A stretch of DNA of 36,304 bases from Gudongella sp034006985 (GTDB lineage Bacteria > Bacillota > Clostridia > Tissierellales > Tissierellaceae), in contig JAVERT010000023.1 in the NCBI GenBank assembly GCA_034006985.1, positions 1-36,304 on the forward strand, given 5' to 3'. Below are positions 16,688 through 24,534 of this stretch, piece after piece. The notes under the pieces were generated by a model. The model was not told the origin of the DNA, searched no databases, and was given only the letters and a program-made list of their open reading frames with translations. A program made the translations under genes and the position numbers. How positions within the stretch are numbered: position 1 is the stretch's first letter; each line of letters opens with the position of its first letter.

Positions 16688-17392
16688 CTATTGTTCCAAT
16701 CTCCTCATAACTTCCATGTATGCTTCCTTAATATTTCCAAGGTCCCTTCTGAATCGGTCCTTATCAAGCTTCTCGTTTGTTTCTGTATCCCATAATCTAC
16801 AGGTATCAGGCGATATTTCATCCGCAAGGATAATTTTGCCCTTGTGCTTACCAAACTCTAGTTTAAAATCAACAAGTTTAAGATTCTTAGTAAGAAATAA
16901 TTCTGAAAGAACTTGATTAGCAAGGAGTGCCATATCCTTGATCTGCTGTATTTCAGCCTTTGTTGCAAGCTTAAGGGCAAGAATATGTGCATCATTTATC
17001 AATGGATCTCCAAGTTCATCATTCTTGTAGCTAAACTCAAGCACAGGTTGGTCAAAGAGGATTCCCTCTTCCACTCCATATCTTTTTGAAAAAGAGCCTG
17101 CGGAAAGATTTCTTACGATTACTTCAAGAGGTACAATTTTGACCGACTTAACCAGCTGTTCCCTATCTGATAATAACTTTTCGAAGTGGTTTGGAACTCC
17201 CTTCTCTTCGAGTAACTCGAATAGCATTGCACTCATTTTATTATTTACAATTCCCTTATCCTCTATTGTTCCTTTTTTAAGTCCATTCCCTGCTGTTGCA
17301 TCGTCCTTATACTCAACAATGTACTTATCCTCATCATTTGTCCTAAAAACCTTCTTTGCCTTTCCTTCATAAATCATTTCAAGCTTCTCCAT
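16688..17392 (-). CDS. purC: Phosphoribosylaminoimidazole-succinocarboxamide synthase
   Basis: A 234-residue SAICAR synthetase that joins CAIR and aspartate with ATP. Family segments are MIYEGKAKKVF, DDATAGNG, NHFEKL, VPLEVIVRNLSAGSFSKRYG, LVDFKLEFG and ADEISPDTCRLWD. Length is normal. It is the first gene of the four-gene purine operon, with a near-consensus promoter 44-72 bases upstream and GGAGGATG before the start. I see no purine riboswitch or PurR box in the leader, only a small CCGA/TCGG hairpin. The other purine genes are not in the window. Confidence 0.97.
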   Translation of the reverse strand: MEKLEMIYEGKAKKVFRTNDEDKYIVEYKDDATAGNGLKKGTIEDKGIVNNKMSAMLFELLEEKGVPNHFEKLLSDREQLVKSVKIVPLEVIVRNLSAGSFSKRYGVEEGILFDQPVLEFSYKNDELGDPLINDAHILALKLATKAEIQQIKDMALLANQVLSELFLTKNLKLVDFKLEFGKHKGKIILADEISPDTCRLWDTETNEKLDKDRFRRDLGNIKEAYMEVMRRLEQ

Positions 17393-17808
17393 ATATTCAT
17401 CCTCCGATTTCGGTACAGATTTTTCTCACGCAATAATTATACTTCATTCCTAAAAAGTTGTAAATGGAAGTTCCTTGGAAAGACCTCTTTAATTTATCAT
17501 TGAATAAATAAAGAAAGAACTATCCTTCCATGTATTATTAGATTTTTATTAAATTAGTATATCATATCTTTTATCCTCATATCACTCTTAATTCTTACTC
17601 ATACAATACAAGCCAACTACGCTTTTTGTAAAACACCTAGTTCTCTAACAAAATCAGTATTTAGAGTTTTGGTTTTTTACATTGGATTTTATGAAATAGC
17701 ACTAACAAATTTTATAGCTAGATCTTTTTGAAATATTAAATAACTAAATGACTGTTAATTATATTATAATATAAGCATAAAAATAATAATCGAAACGGAG
17801 AGAAGCTA
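17393..17808. other. 416-base intergenic region between divergent purC and MFS genes
   Basis: The purC promoter occupies the left 72 bases, and the MFS gene's ribosome site and an A/T-rich TATAAT (near 17769) the right end. In between (about 17470-17740) I see no promoter pair, RNA structure or complete gene. One minus-strand run of about 19 codons ending at 17617 reads like protein (DFVRELGVLQKA) but has no start or ribosome site. Confidence 0.5.
17436..17464 (-). promoter_or_regulatory. Promoter of purC-purF-purB-purA
   Basis: TTTACA (17464-17459), a 17-base spacer and TATAAT (17441-17436) on the minus strand. Transcription would start near 17429 and give a leader of about 35 bases before purC. 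Confidence 0.75.
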
Positions 17809-19062
17809 ATGTTAGCGACTCATAACGAAATAATAAAAGATACTCAAATATGGAAGTTTTGTTTTTATGGATTTTTTAAAAATCTAAGGTTCTTCGAACC
17901 TTACCTACTTATCTATCTATTGGGAATGGGTTTAAATCTTTTTAATATAGGAATATTGCTATCTGTGCGTGAAGCTATTACCTATATATTCGAAGTGCCC
18001 AGCGGAATTATTGCCGACCATTATGGAAAACGTAAAGAACTACTTTTATGCTTTGTATTTTATATAGCATCTTTTATATTTTTCTTTATGGGGTCAAACT
18101 TTATAATATTATCCATAGGAATGGTGTTTTTTGGATTGGGAGAAGCCTTTAGGTCTGGCACCCATAAAGCCATAATTCTGAGCTATTTAGAACATAAGGG
18201 ATGGTTTTCTCATAAAGCTTTCGTTTATGGAAGAACTCGTTCATACTCTTTGCTAGGATCAGCTATTTCATCATTTTTTTCAATCTTATTAGTACTAAAT
18301 TTACCATCTTTACGATGGATATTCCTAGTTTGCATAATTCCATATATTTTAGATTTTATGCTCATATTGAGTTATCCCAAATATCTTGATGATAAAGTTG
18401 TTTTAAATTTAAGCCTAAAAGGATTTTATCTTGAAAGTATAAAACAGCTCAAATCAGTTAATTCAAATCTAACCTTAAAAAAAGTTTTGGCAAGTTCCGC
18501 CCTTTATGATGGTGTTTTTAAAGCAATTAAAGATTATATTCAGCCCATCTTAAAAATTCTTCTTGTAACCGCGGGGATAGGTATTGTTATGGGTCTTAAT
18601 ATAGATAAAAGCTTAAATGTGTATCTTGGGCTGATCTATGGCGTCTTTTATATATTTAGTTCAATAGCATCAAAAAATATTTATAGATTAACTGCAAAAA
18701 TTAGCAGTTATGTAGTGTTTGAAAAGTTTTTTGATGTTATGGGTTTGTTATTATTGGTTTTATCCTATGCAATTAGGCAAGAATTTATTTTCATAGCTAT
18801 CTTAGTCTATTTTGGACTGTATATTATGAAGGATGCTAGAAGACCTGTTTTTGTAGATGTCTGCAGCGATTATATGAATAAAAATCAAAGGGCCACAGTT
18901 TTATCCATCGAAAGCCAAATTCGGGCTTTATTTATGATGATTATGGCACCTACTTTTGGATGGATAGCTGTTCACTATTCGGTTGGTGACTTATTCTTTG
19001 TTATTGGTGTATTATTATTAATAGTCAATCGGTTTATGATTTTAGAAAAAAATAATAGGTGA
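17809..19062 (+). CDS. MFS transporter
   Basis: A 417-residue membrane protein with about 12 hydrophobic segments. The loop between helices 2 and 3 reads GIIADHYGKRKELL, a good match to MFS motif A. The second half has two weaker segments and a charged central loop (roughly 205-245), as usual for MFS. The relatives I recognise are exporter-like, but substrate cannot be read from sequence. GGAGAG lies before the ATG. It is a single plus-strand gene, divergent from purC, ending before a hairpin shared with tdk. Composition (about one third G+C in the line sampled) contrasts with the neighbouring purine genes. Confidence 0.85.
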   Translation: MLATHNEIIKDTQIWKFCFYGFFKNLRFFEPYLLIYLLGMGLNLFNIGILLSVREAITYIFEVPSGIIADHYGKRKELLLCFVFYIASFIFFFMGSNFIILSIGMVFFGLGEAFRSGTHKAIILSYLEHKGWFSHKAFVYGRTRSYSLLGSAISSFFSILLVLNLPSLRWIFLVCIIPYILDFMLILSYPKYLDDKVVLNLSLKGFYLESIKQLKSVNSNLTLKKVLASSALYDGVFKAIKDYIQPILKILLVTAGIGIVMGLNIDKSLNVYLGLIYGVFYIFSSIASKNIYRLTAKISSYVVFEKFFDVMGLLLLVLSYAIRQEFIFIAILVYFGLYIMKDARRPVFVDVCSDYMNKNQRATVLSIESQIRALFMMIMAPTFGWIAVHYSVGDLFFVIGVLLLIVNRFMILEKNNR

Positions 19063-19168
19063 GATTTATCTAAATGTTTCTATAAACAATTAAGGTAAAT
19101 CAACAAATAATACATCATCTTAAATGTCCATACTATTTACAAATAAACCATATAATGATTTTTAACGC

Positions 19169-19198
19169 AATAAAGGCCACTTTACAGTGGCCTTTATT
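19169..19198. terminator. Hairpin terminator between MFS gene and tdk
   Basis: A perfect 13-base-pair stem, AATAAAGGCCACT (19169-19181) and AGTGGCCTTTATT (19186-19198), with loop TTAC. T residues follow on the plus side (CTTTTTT at 19207-19213), favouring the MFS gene. The minus side has a poor T tract, but the stem also lies 14 bases past tdk. Confidence 0.75.
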
Positions 19199-19211
19199 GT
19201 TTGCATCTTTT

Positions 19212-19823
19212 TTATTCGATAAACTTAACTTGATTCTTGTTTACTATTGCTTCATCTTCCTTTTTCTCTTTTAAAAAGCAACTTCTACACAATGGTTCGT
19301 ACTCTCTTGTAGCTCCTATTACAACTCTCTCAGTTGCTTTAGTTTTTCTATGGCTAACCCATGCATCTGTACCGCATCTTGTACAAACAGCGTGGTGCTT
19401 AGTTAGATAATCTGCAAAGGGCATCATTTCTTTAAGTATCTCGAATGGCTTAGCGCTAAAGTCCATATCTAAACCTGCTAATATAACCGTAATGTCCCTA
19501 CTTAACAAATCATTAATTCCATCCTTAATATCTTCAATTTCACCACCTAAAAATTGCACTTCGTCTATAGCAACAATTTCTGGATTGTTTTTTTCACAAT
19601 AATCCATTATCATTTTTATATCTTCTACTATAATTCCTTCTATGGTAGTTTTATCATGAGAAGTGATTTCAGAACTAGGATATCTACTATCTACAGTTGG
19701 CTTAAAAGCTACTGTTTTATAACCTGCAATATTAAATCTTTTTACTTCTTTTTCTAAGCTTGATGTCTTCCCAGAAAACATCGAACCCGTGTGTATAATC
19801 AATTTCCCTTTATATTGGTGCAC
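19212..19823 (-). CDS. tdk: Thymidine kinase (type II)
   Basis: A 203-residue salvage enzyme that phosphorylates thymidine with ATP. The P-loop is GSMFSGKTS (13-21), the Walker B-like segment is AIDEVQFLG, and the zinc lasso is formed by CTRCG and CRSC. The GTG at 19823 (read as Met, MHQYKGKLIIHTG) is chosen as the start because it places the P-loop at the family position; a GGGGGG ribosome-site variant lies upstream. It has its own promoter overlapping the end of the preceding gene. Confidence 0.95.
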   Translation of the reverse strand: MHQYKGKLIIHTGSMFSGKTSSLEKEVKRFNIAGYKTVAFKPTVDSRYPSSEITSHDKTTIEGIIVEDIKMIMDYCEKNNPEIVAIDEVQFLGGEIEDIKDGINDLLSRDITVILAGLDMDFSAKPFEILKEMMPFADYLTKHHAVCTRCGTDAWVSHRKTKATERVVIGATREYEPLCRSCFLKEKKEDEAIVNKNQVKFIE

Positions 19824-19855
19824 TCTGTATTACCCCCCACGCTTTTGGTTTTTTT

Positions 19856-19884
19856 ATTATACCATAAAAAAAACAAGTTTTAAA
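19856..19884 (-). promoter_or_regulatory. Probable tdk promoter
   Basis: TTTAAA (19884-19879), a 17-base spacer and an extended -10 TGGTATAAT (TATAAT at 19861-19856) on the minus strand. The -35 overlaps the stop codon of the QueG-like gene. The run of T residues in the spacer may also help end transcription from that gene. Confidence 0.55.
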
Positions 19885-20650
19885 ATACTGGATTAATCGA
19901 TGAGCACGGTAACCCTACCAAGCATTTACCGCAAATCTCTGCTTCTCCAAGTCTTTTATATATTTTTTCATTCTCCTGACACATTTCATAACATCTAAAC
20001 CTATCAAATTTATCAATAAGCAATGCATTGTTAACGCATCTATCTACACAAATTCCACAGCTCTTATCATGCTTATATAGGCAACTCTCGTTTTCTGATC
20101 TCTTTGTTGGCTCTATTTTAAAACTTGTAACAATATTGCCAAGTCTTCCACAACAACCTTTTTCGGTTATAATCATATTGTTTAGTCCAAATTTCCCTAC
20201 TCCAGCAATATAAGCAATATGTCTATTTGACCATACACTTTTGAGTTTTTGATAATCCATATTTTTTTCTGGTGGAAGTTTTGCAGCTTTATAACCATTA
20301 CTTATAAACCACTCTATTAAACTGTCATTAATCTCTGATATTAGAATATTCGTTTCTAAATATGCCTTAGCCCATTCTATTGAACTTGTTCTTCCATTAA
20401 TATTGCTCTTCCAAATGAAATCTGCAAACGGTAAAAAATATGCTATAACCGTTTTTGCGCTACCTAGTATATCAAATGGGGTTAAGTGCTCTTCAAATGC
20501 TACTTCTTTTAGTTGTTCAAAAATTGGATCAGTCGAATCTGCAAATCCCAAAATAGGTTCTTTCCACCTCGAGCTGACATCTTTTTTGTTTTCAAAGTTT
20601 GAAATAGTATTTTTCATTTGAGTTAATATAAGAGATTCAATACTATCCAT
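19880..20650 (-). CDS. QueG-like 4Fe-4S double-cluster protein, function unknown
   Basis: A 256-residue cytoplasmic protein distantly like QueG. Its clusters would use C190, C198-x2-C201-x3-C205, C220-x3-C224 and C240-x2-C243-x5-C249, with CGICVDRCVNNAL like the QueG ferredoxin core. The segment matching the QueG catalytic stretch VDRELAYRAGIGYYGKN reads SNRHIAYIAGVGKFGLNN: Asp is replaced by Asn142. The C-terminal helical repeats are missing and a Cys-rich tail replaces them. It is therefore unlikely to reduce epoxyqueuosine; a redox or corrinoid-related role is possible but unproven. The ATG directly follows the TAA of the cyclophilin gene, and its ribosome site GAGGAG lies in that gene's last codons, so translation is coupled. 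Confidence 0.75.
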   Translation of the reverse strand: MDSIESLILTQMKNTISNFENKKDVSSRWKEPILGFADSTDPIFEQLKEVAFEEHLTPFDILGSAKTVIAYFLPFADFIWKSNINGRTSSIEWAKAYLETNILISEINDSLIEWFISNGYKAAKLPPEKNMDYQKLKSVWSNRHIAYIAGVGKFGLNNMIITEKGCCGRLGNIVTSFKIEPTKRSENESCLYKHDKSCGICVDRCVNNALLIDKFDRFRCYEMCQENEKIYKRLGEAEICGKCLVGLPCSSINPVF

Positions 20651-21250
20651 TTAATACTCCTCTATTACCATTTCCTTAATTAAAGCTGGTTCTACTGGCA
20701 TATCATTTCTACCAACTTTAACATTTGCGATTATATCTACTATATACATTCCTTCAAACACTTGTCCGAAAACGGTATGTTTCCCATCTAACCACTCTGT
20801 TCCACCCATTTCCTTATAAGCATTAATTACATCCACTGAGTATCCTTTAGATTCCCCAAGTTTCTCCATTTGTTTTAGAGATCCTTTTTCTATGTCCCCT
20901 TTTTGAACAATAAAGAACTGACTACCATTAGTATTAGGCCCTGCATTAGCCATTGATAAAGCCCCTTTAAAATTTCTATATAATGGGCTAAACTCATCCT
21001 CAAACGATTTTCCCCAAATGCTCTTCCCACCTCTTCCAGAGCCTTGTGGATCTCCACCTTGAATCATAAAATCTTTAATAACTCTGTGAAATTTTAGCCC
21101 ATTATAGTATCCTTCTTTACTGTGAGTAACAAAGTTCTCAACTGCCTTTGGTGCAACCTCTGGAAACAAACGAAACTTTATGTCTCCATAGTTTGTCTTC
21201 ATAATTGCTACTTCTTCACCTTTTTTTGGTTTCGCGATTTGATTTAACAT
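20651..21250 (-). CDS. Cyclophilin-type peptidyl-prolyl cis-trans isomerase
   Basis: A 199-residue cytoplasmic cyclophilin with no signal peptide. Core motifs are FHRVIKDFMIQGGDPQGSGRGG, SMANAGPNTNGSQFFI and HTVFGQV. An insert of about 35 residues (KGDIEKGSLKQ to GTEWLDG) before HTVFGQV is longer than in minimal cyclophilins. It catalyses proline isomerisation during folding. GGGGG precedes the ATG. Its stop is fused to the start of the QueG-like gene, and it follows the MgtC-family gene by 27 bases, so the three may form one transcript. Confidence 0.93.
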   Translation of the reverse strand: MLNQIAKPKKGEEVAIMKTNYGDIKFRLFPEVAPKAVENFVTHSKEGYYNGLKFHRVIKDFMIQGGDPQGSGRGGKSIWGKSFEDEFSPLYRNFKGALSMANAGPNTNGSQFFIVQKGDIEKGSLKQMEKLGESKGYSVDVINAYKEMGGTEWLDGKHTVFGQVFEGMYIVDIIANVKVGRNDMPVEPALIKEMVIEEY

Positions 21251-21277
21251 TTATTTTCCCCCTATTATAATTTAATT

Positions 21278-21940
21278 TTAATCACTTTCATCGTCAAAAC
21301 TCATTGTTTTAACAGATTTTACCCCTAGAATACTATCATACAATGCTTTTGTATCTATATGCAAAGGTCTTCTAATAAAAAACTTTATATCTATATATCC
21401 TTTATCCTCTTTGGCATCATCAATTTCTATATTTCTAATACTAATATCATAAATACCAAATACAGTTCCTATTTCACCAAGAAGTCCCGCTCTGTCTTCT
21501 GCTCTAATATTAATTAATTTATTAGCACCTCGTAGAATGTTTTTTTCAAATTTTGATAATGCAACTAATGAAATTAAAACAATGGCTGCAGTTACTAGCC
21601 CCGCCACATAATAGCCTGAACCTATTGCAAGCCCAATACCTGCACATACCCATAGACTTGCTGCTGTGGTAAGCCCTTTAACAATATTCCCAGTTATAAT
21701 GATGGTTCCTGCTCCAAGAAATCCTATTCCACTTACAACTTGTGCCGCAATTCTTGATGGATCAGCACTGGCCGGCATTGCATACAAAGAAACCATCATA
21801 ATAAGTGTAGACCCAACTGATACTAAGATATGTGTTCTTAGGCCAGCTGGCCTTCTATTTGCTTCTCGCTCTATACCGATAGCTCCTCCTACAAATGCAG
21901 ATAATAATAGTCTAAAAACAATATACATATTTGATGGCAT
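21278..21940 (-). CDS. MgtC/SapB family membrane protein with C-terminal ACT-like domain
   Basis: A 220-residue protein. The first 130 or so residues form the MgtC/SapB membrane domain: FVGGAIGIEREANRRPAGLR, then HILVSVGSTLIMMVS, VSGIGFLGAGTII and KGLTTAASLWVCAGIGLAIG. Residues about 140-220 resemble an ACT domain (INIRAEDRAGLLGEIGTVFG). MgtC itself inhibits ATP synthase and aids growth at low magnesium in pathogens; most Firmicute relatives are of unknown role. AAGGAGGT lies before the ATG. Confidence 0.9.
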   Translation of the reverse strand: MPSNMYIVFRLLLSAFVGGAIGIEREANRRPAGLRTHILVSVGSTLIMMVSLYAMPASADPSRIAAQVVSGIGFLGAGTIIITGNIVKGLTTAASLWVCAGIGLAIGSGYYVAGLVTAAIVLISLVALSKFEKNILRGANKLINIRAEDRAGLLGEIGTVFGIYDISIRNIEIDDAKEDKGYIDIKFFIRRPLHIDTKALYDSILGVKSVKTMSFDDESD

Positions 21941-21991
21941 GACATAACCTCCTTACCCAAATAGTTTAATTTTAATTTTGTTAAAGAAGAA

Positions 21992-22020
21992 TTTAAAAAC
22001 TCATACTCTTATGCTATAAT
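21992..22020 (+). promoter_or_regulatory. Promoter of the DUF1667 gene
   Basis: TTTAAA (21992-21997), a 17-base spacer and an extended -10 TGCTATAAT (TATAAT at 22015-22020). The start point would fall near 22026, only a few bases before the ribosome site, so the leader is very short. Confidence 0.6.
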
Positions 22021-22039
22021 TTCGTATGAGGTGAATAAT

Positions 22040-22396
22040 ATGAATCAAAAAACTTTTAAATGCCAAGTGTGCCCGGTTGGATGTACCCTCCAGGTTTCAA
22101 TTATAAACAATGTACTAATTATTGAAGGTAATCGTTGTTCTCGCGGAGTAGAATATGCTAAGTCAGTAAATGAAACTTCTCCACAAGTTCTTTTTGGAAG
22201 ATGCTTACTTTTAAATGCTTCAATGGGCAGACTTCCTGTGAAAACAACAAAAGCAATTCCTGCAGAATTAAAATATCAGGTTATGGAAAATATTAGAAAT
22301 ACATCTGTTAATGCCCCTATAACAAAAGGACAAGTTATTATAAAAAATATTCTCGATTTAAATATTGATGTTATATCTATGCGAAAGGTTCTATAG
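22040..22396 (+). CDS. DUF1667 domain protein (Cys-rich, orphan)
   Basis: This 118-residue protein matches DUF1667: C8-x2-C11-P-V-G-C15 near the N terminus, then GNRCSRGVEYA with Cys33, and LPVKTTKAIPAE. The four cysteines suggest metal or Fe-S binding, which is inference. In most Clostridia this family is encoded after an FAD oxidoreductase in glycerol or similar catabolic operons; here neither neighbour fits, and it has its own promoter. The start is the ATG at 22040, behind GAGGTG; a GTG at 22031 lies inside that ribosome site. Its last 20 bases overlap the 3' end of the converging MATE gene. Confidence 0.85.
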   Translation: MNQKTFKCQVCPVGCTLQVSIINNVLIIEGNRCSRGVEYAKSVNETSPQVLFGRCLLLNASMGRLPVKTTKAIPAELKYQVMENIRNTSVNAPITKGQVIIKNILDLNIDVISMRKVL

Positions 22397-23741
22397 TTGA
22401 CTTATTATTTCCCAAACGCTTTAAAATAAAGAAAAACCAGATAAATAAAACTATACCTTTTGCAATACTTGTTCCAGTTATTGCCCACCATATTCCTGAC
22501 AATCCTAACGTTGCTGTAGATGACAATAGAATTGCTAATGGAATTCTCATAAGATTAATGCTAACCCCTGTTATTGTAGGTGGTACCGTCAATCCCAATC
22601 CATTAAAAGCCCCTGCGGTTCCTATCTCTATACTCATAAAAAATTGAGACAGTCCCAGTATTCTTAAATATATAATTCCCGCAGCTATTGTCTGGGGATC
22701 CTTAGGAGTAAAAATGGCAAATATAGGTTTTGCTCCAAAAATTAATAGTAAAGAAACAAAAATACCAAAATATCCTAAAACCTTTATACCCTTATAATAG
22801 CCTTCTTTGATTCTTTCAAACTTTTTAGCACCATAGTTTTGACCAACAAAAGCTGAAATTGCAGCAGAAAACCCTTCCGAAGTCATCCAAGATAATGATT
22901 CTATCTGAGAACCTATACTTTGAACAGCAACTGCAACCGCTCCATATTCAGCAATTATTCTTGTAAGAACTATACCTATGCTAGCATGTACACCCATTTG
23001 AGTTGCTGGTGGAAATCCTAGTTTTACTATCTCCTTAACTTTAGTGAAATCTAACTTTCTAAAAATCTTTATACCCGAAAAAACAACTCCCTTATTCTTA
23101 GCAATTATTAAAAACAATACGGTAACTGCGAACTGTGAAGTTATCGTAGCAATAGCAGCACCTTTGATTCCCAAGCCGAATCCAAAAATTAAAATTGGGT
23201 CTAAAATCATATTTACAATTAAACCTATTGTATTGATTTTAAATGGAGTAACGCTATTTCCAGAACTATTCATAGCTGTAGAAAATATAGGATTTAAAAA
23301 ATGAAAAACTATTCCCAAACCTATTATACTTAAATAGCTTTCTGCCATCTGTATTAAACTAGTATCATCAAATTTAAAAAAGCTTATAATTGCAGAATTA
23401 AAGAAAAACAGTAGTAAACCATATATTAAAGCAATAATTATATCTAGTTGCAACCCTTGAGTTATATACTCTTTTGCCTTTTCGTATTCACCTTTCCCAT
23501 AACACTGTGCTACACTAACCCCCACACCTATTTGAGATACTAGAATCAATGCTGCTCCAATCCATAAGAAAAACCCCCCAGATCCTGCAGCAGCAACTGC
23601 TTTTGTATCTAGCCTTCCTAGCCACATAATATCTGTAAGATTATATGCCATCTGAATAAAAGATGTTCCCATTATAGGCAAAGCTAATTTTGTCAAAGTA
23701 GATATAATATTTCCTTCTGTTAAATTTATTTCTCTACTCAT
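22377..23741 (-). CDS. MATE family efflux transporter
   Basis: A 454-residue, 12-segment multidrug/organic cation exporter of the MATE family, with two pseudo-symmetric halves. Family segments include LALPIMGTSFIQMAYNLTDI, MWLGRLDTKAVAAAGSGGFF and GFSAAISAFVGQNYGAKKFER. It probably uses a sodium or proton gradient; substrate is unknown. AAGGTG lies before the ATG. The 3' end overlaps that of the DUF1667 gene by 20 bases on the opposite strand, and no hairpin terminator is visible between them. Confidence 0.93.
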   Translation of the reverse strand: MSREINLTEGNIISTLTKLALPIMGTSFIQMAYNLTDIMWLGRLDTKAVAAAGSGGFFLWIGAALILVSQIGVGVSVAQCYGKGEYEKAKEYITQGLQLDIIIALIYGLLLFFFNSAIISFFKFDDTSLIQMAESYLSIIGLGIVFHFLNPIFSTAMNSSGNSVTPFKINTIGLIVNMILDPILIFGFGLGIKGAAIATITSQFAVTVLFLIIAKNKGVVFSGIKIFRKLDFTKVKEIVKLGFPPATQMGVHASIGIVLTRIIAEYGAVAVAVQSIGSQIESLSWMTSEGFSAAISAFVGQNYGAKKFERIKEGYYKGIKVLGYFGIFVSLLLIFGAKPIFAIFTPKDPQTIAAGIIYLRILGLSQFFMSIEIGTAGAFNGLGLTVPPTITGVSINLMRIPLAILLSSTATLGLSGIWWAITGTSIAKGIVLFIWFFFILKRLGNNKSTIEPFA

Positions 23742-23794
23742 ACTTTCACCTTGCGCCTTATATTATATTATTTTATAATATTTCTCTGTTACAA

Positions 23795-23824
23795 TCAATA
23801 AATAAAGGATAGCAGGGCTATCCT
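23795..23824 (-). terminator. Terminator after the PAQR/hemolysin III gene
   Basis: On the minus strand AGGATAG (23824-23818) pairs with CTATCCT (23812-23806) around a 5-base loop and is followed by TTATTTATT. It lies 57 bases past the gene's stop and closes the TPR-map-PAQR operon. Confidence 0.8.
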
Positions 23825-23880
23825 AGGGTTAAACATTTTATTACTTAGAATGAAATAAATCTACAAATCAACTAATCAAT

Positions 23881-24522
23881 TTATGTTAAATATAAAAATA
23901 TCCCTATAAAGTGTATTACACTTGCAGACAGAACAAATAAGTGCCATATAGCATGATTATATGGAATTTTTTTAATACTATAAAAGATTGTTCCTAAAGT
24001 ATATAGCAATCCTCCGCCTAAGATGTATAGAAAGAAAGATAAAGAAGTTGCATCAATAATAGCTTTTATAGGTATCATTGCAACCCATCCCATTCCTATA
24101 TACAAAAATACTGATAGAAGTTTGAATTTATCAAACTTGCCATAAGTAACTATCTTAAAAACTACACCTGCTACTGCTAATATCCAAATACCACTAAGAA
24201 CACCCCATTTCAACTTGCCTGTTAATGTCAATATTACTATTGGAGTATATGTTCCTGCTATAAAAAGAAATATAGACGAGTGATCAAAAACTCTTAGAAT
24301 TTTTTTAGCCTTAACATTTGTAATACTATGATAAAGAGTTGATGACATAAACATTAATATTATGCAAGCCCCATATATTGAAAATGATACCGTTGCAGAA
24401 ACATCACCTTTTAATATAGATTGAATTAAAAGTACAACCAATGCTACAATACCAAATATTATACCTAATCCATGTGATATACCATTAAAAATTTCTTCTT
24501 TTTTTGTATAAGTAGTACCCAT
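23881..24522 (-). CDS. PAQR/hemolysin III family membrane protein (TrhA type)
   Basis: A 213-residue, seven-helix membrane protein. PAQR metal-site features are present: EEIFNGISHGLG at the N terminus, SSTLYHS, FDHSSIFLFIAGTYTP, and HAIWHLFVLSASVIHF near the end. Bacterial TrhA proteins influence membrane fluidity and long-chain lipid homeostasis; the 'hemolysin' name does not imply a toxin. GGGAG lies 8 bases before the ATG, and the gene follows map by 12 bases. Confidence 0.92.
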   Translation of the reverse strand: MGTTYTKKEEIFNGISHGLGIIFGIVALVVLLIQSILKGDVSATVSFSIYGACIILMFMSSTLYHSITNVKAKKILRVFDHSSIFLFIAGTYTPIVILTLTGKLKWGVLSGIWILAVAGVVFKIVTYGKFDKFKLLSVFLYIGMGWVAMIPIKAIIDATSLSFFLYILGGGLLYTLGTIFYSIKKIPYNHAIWHLFVLSASVIHFIGIFLYLT

Positions 24523-24534
24523 AGTGCCATCTCC

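Noticed and set aside
17617..17676. Minus-strand run of about 19 codons reading KTKTLNTDFVRELGVLQKA before a stop, in the purC/MFS gap
   Set aside because: It looks like a protein C terminus, but stops lie just upstream, there is no start or ribosome site, and I cannot match it to a family. Chance cannot be excluded, so it is not called a pseudogene.
23881..24522. 'Hemolysin III' as a virulence factor
   Set aside because: The sequence is a PAQR/TrhA-type seven-helix protein in an operon with map; the old name does not indicate toxin activity.
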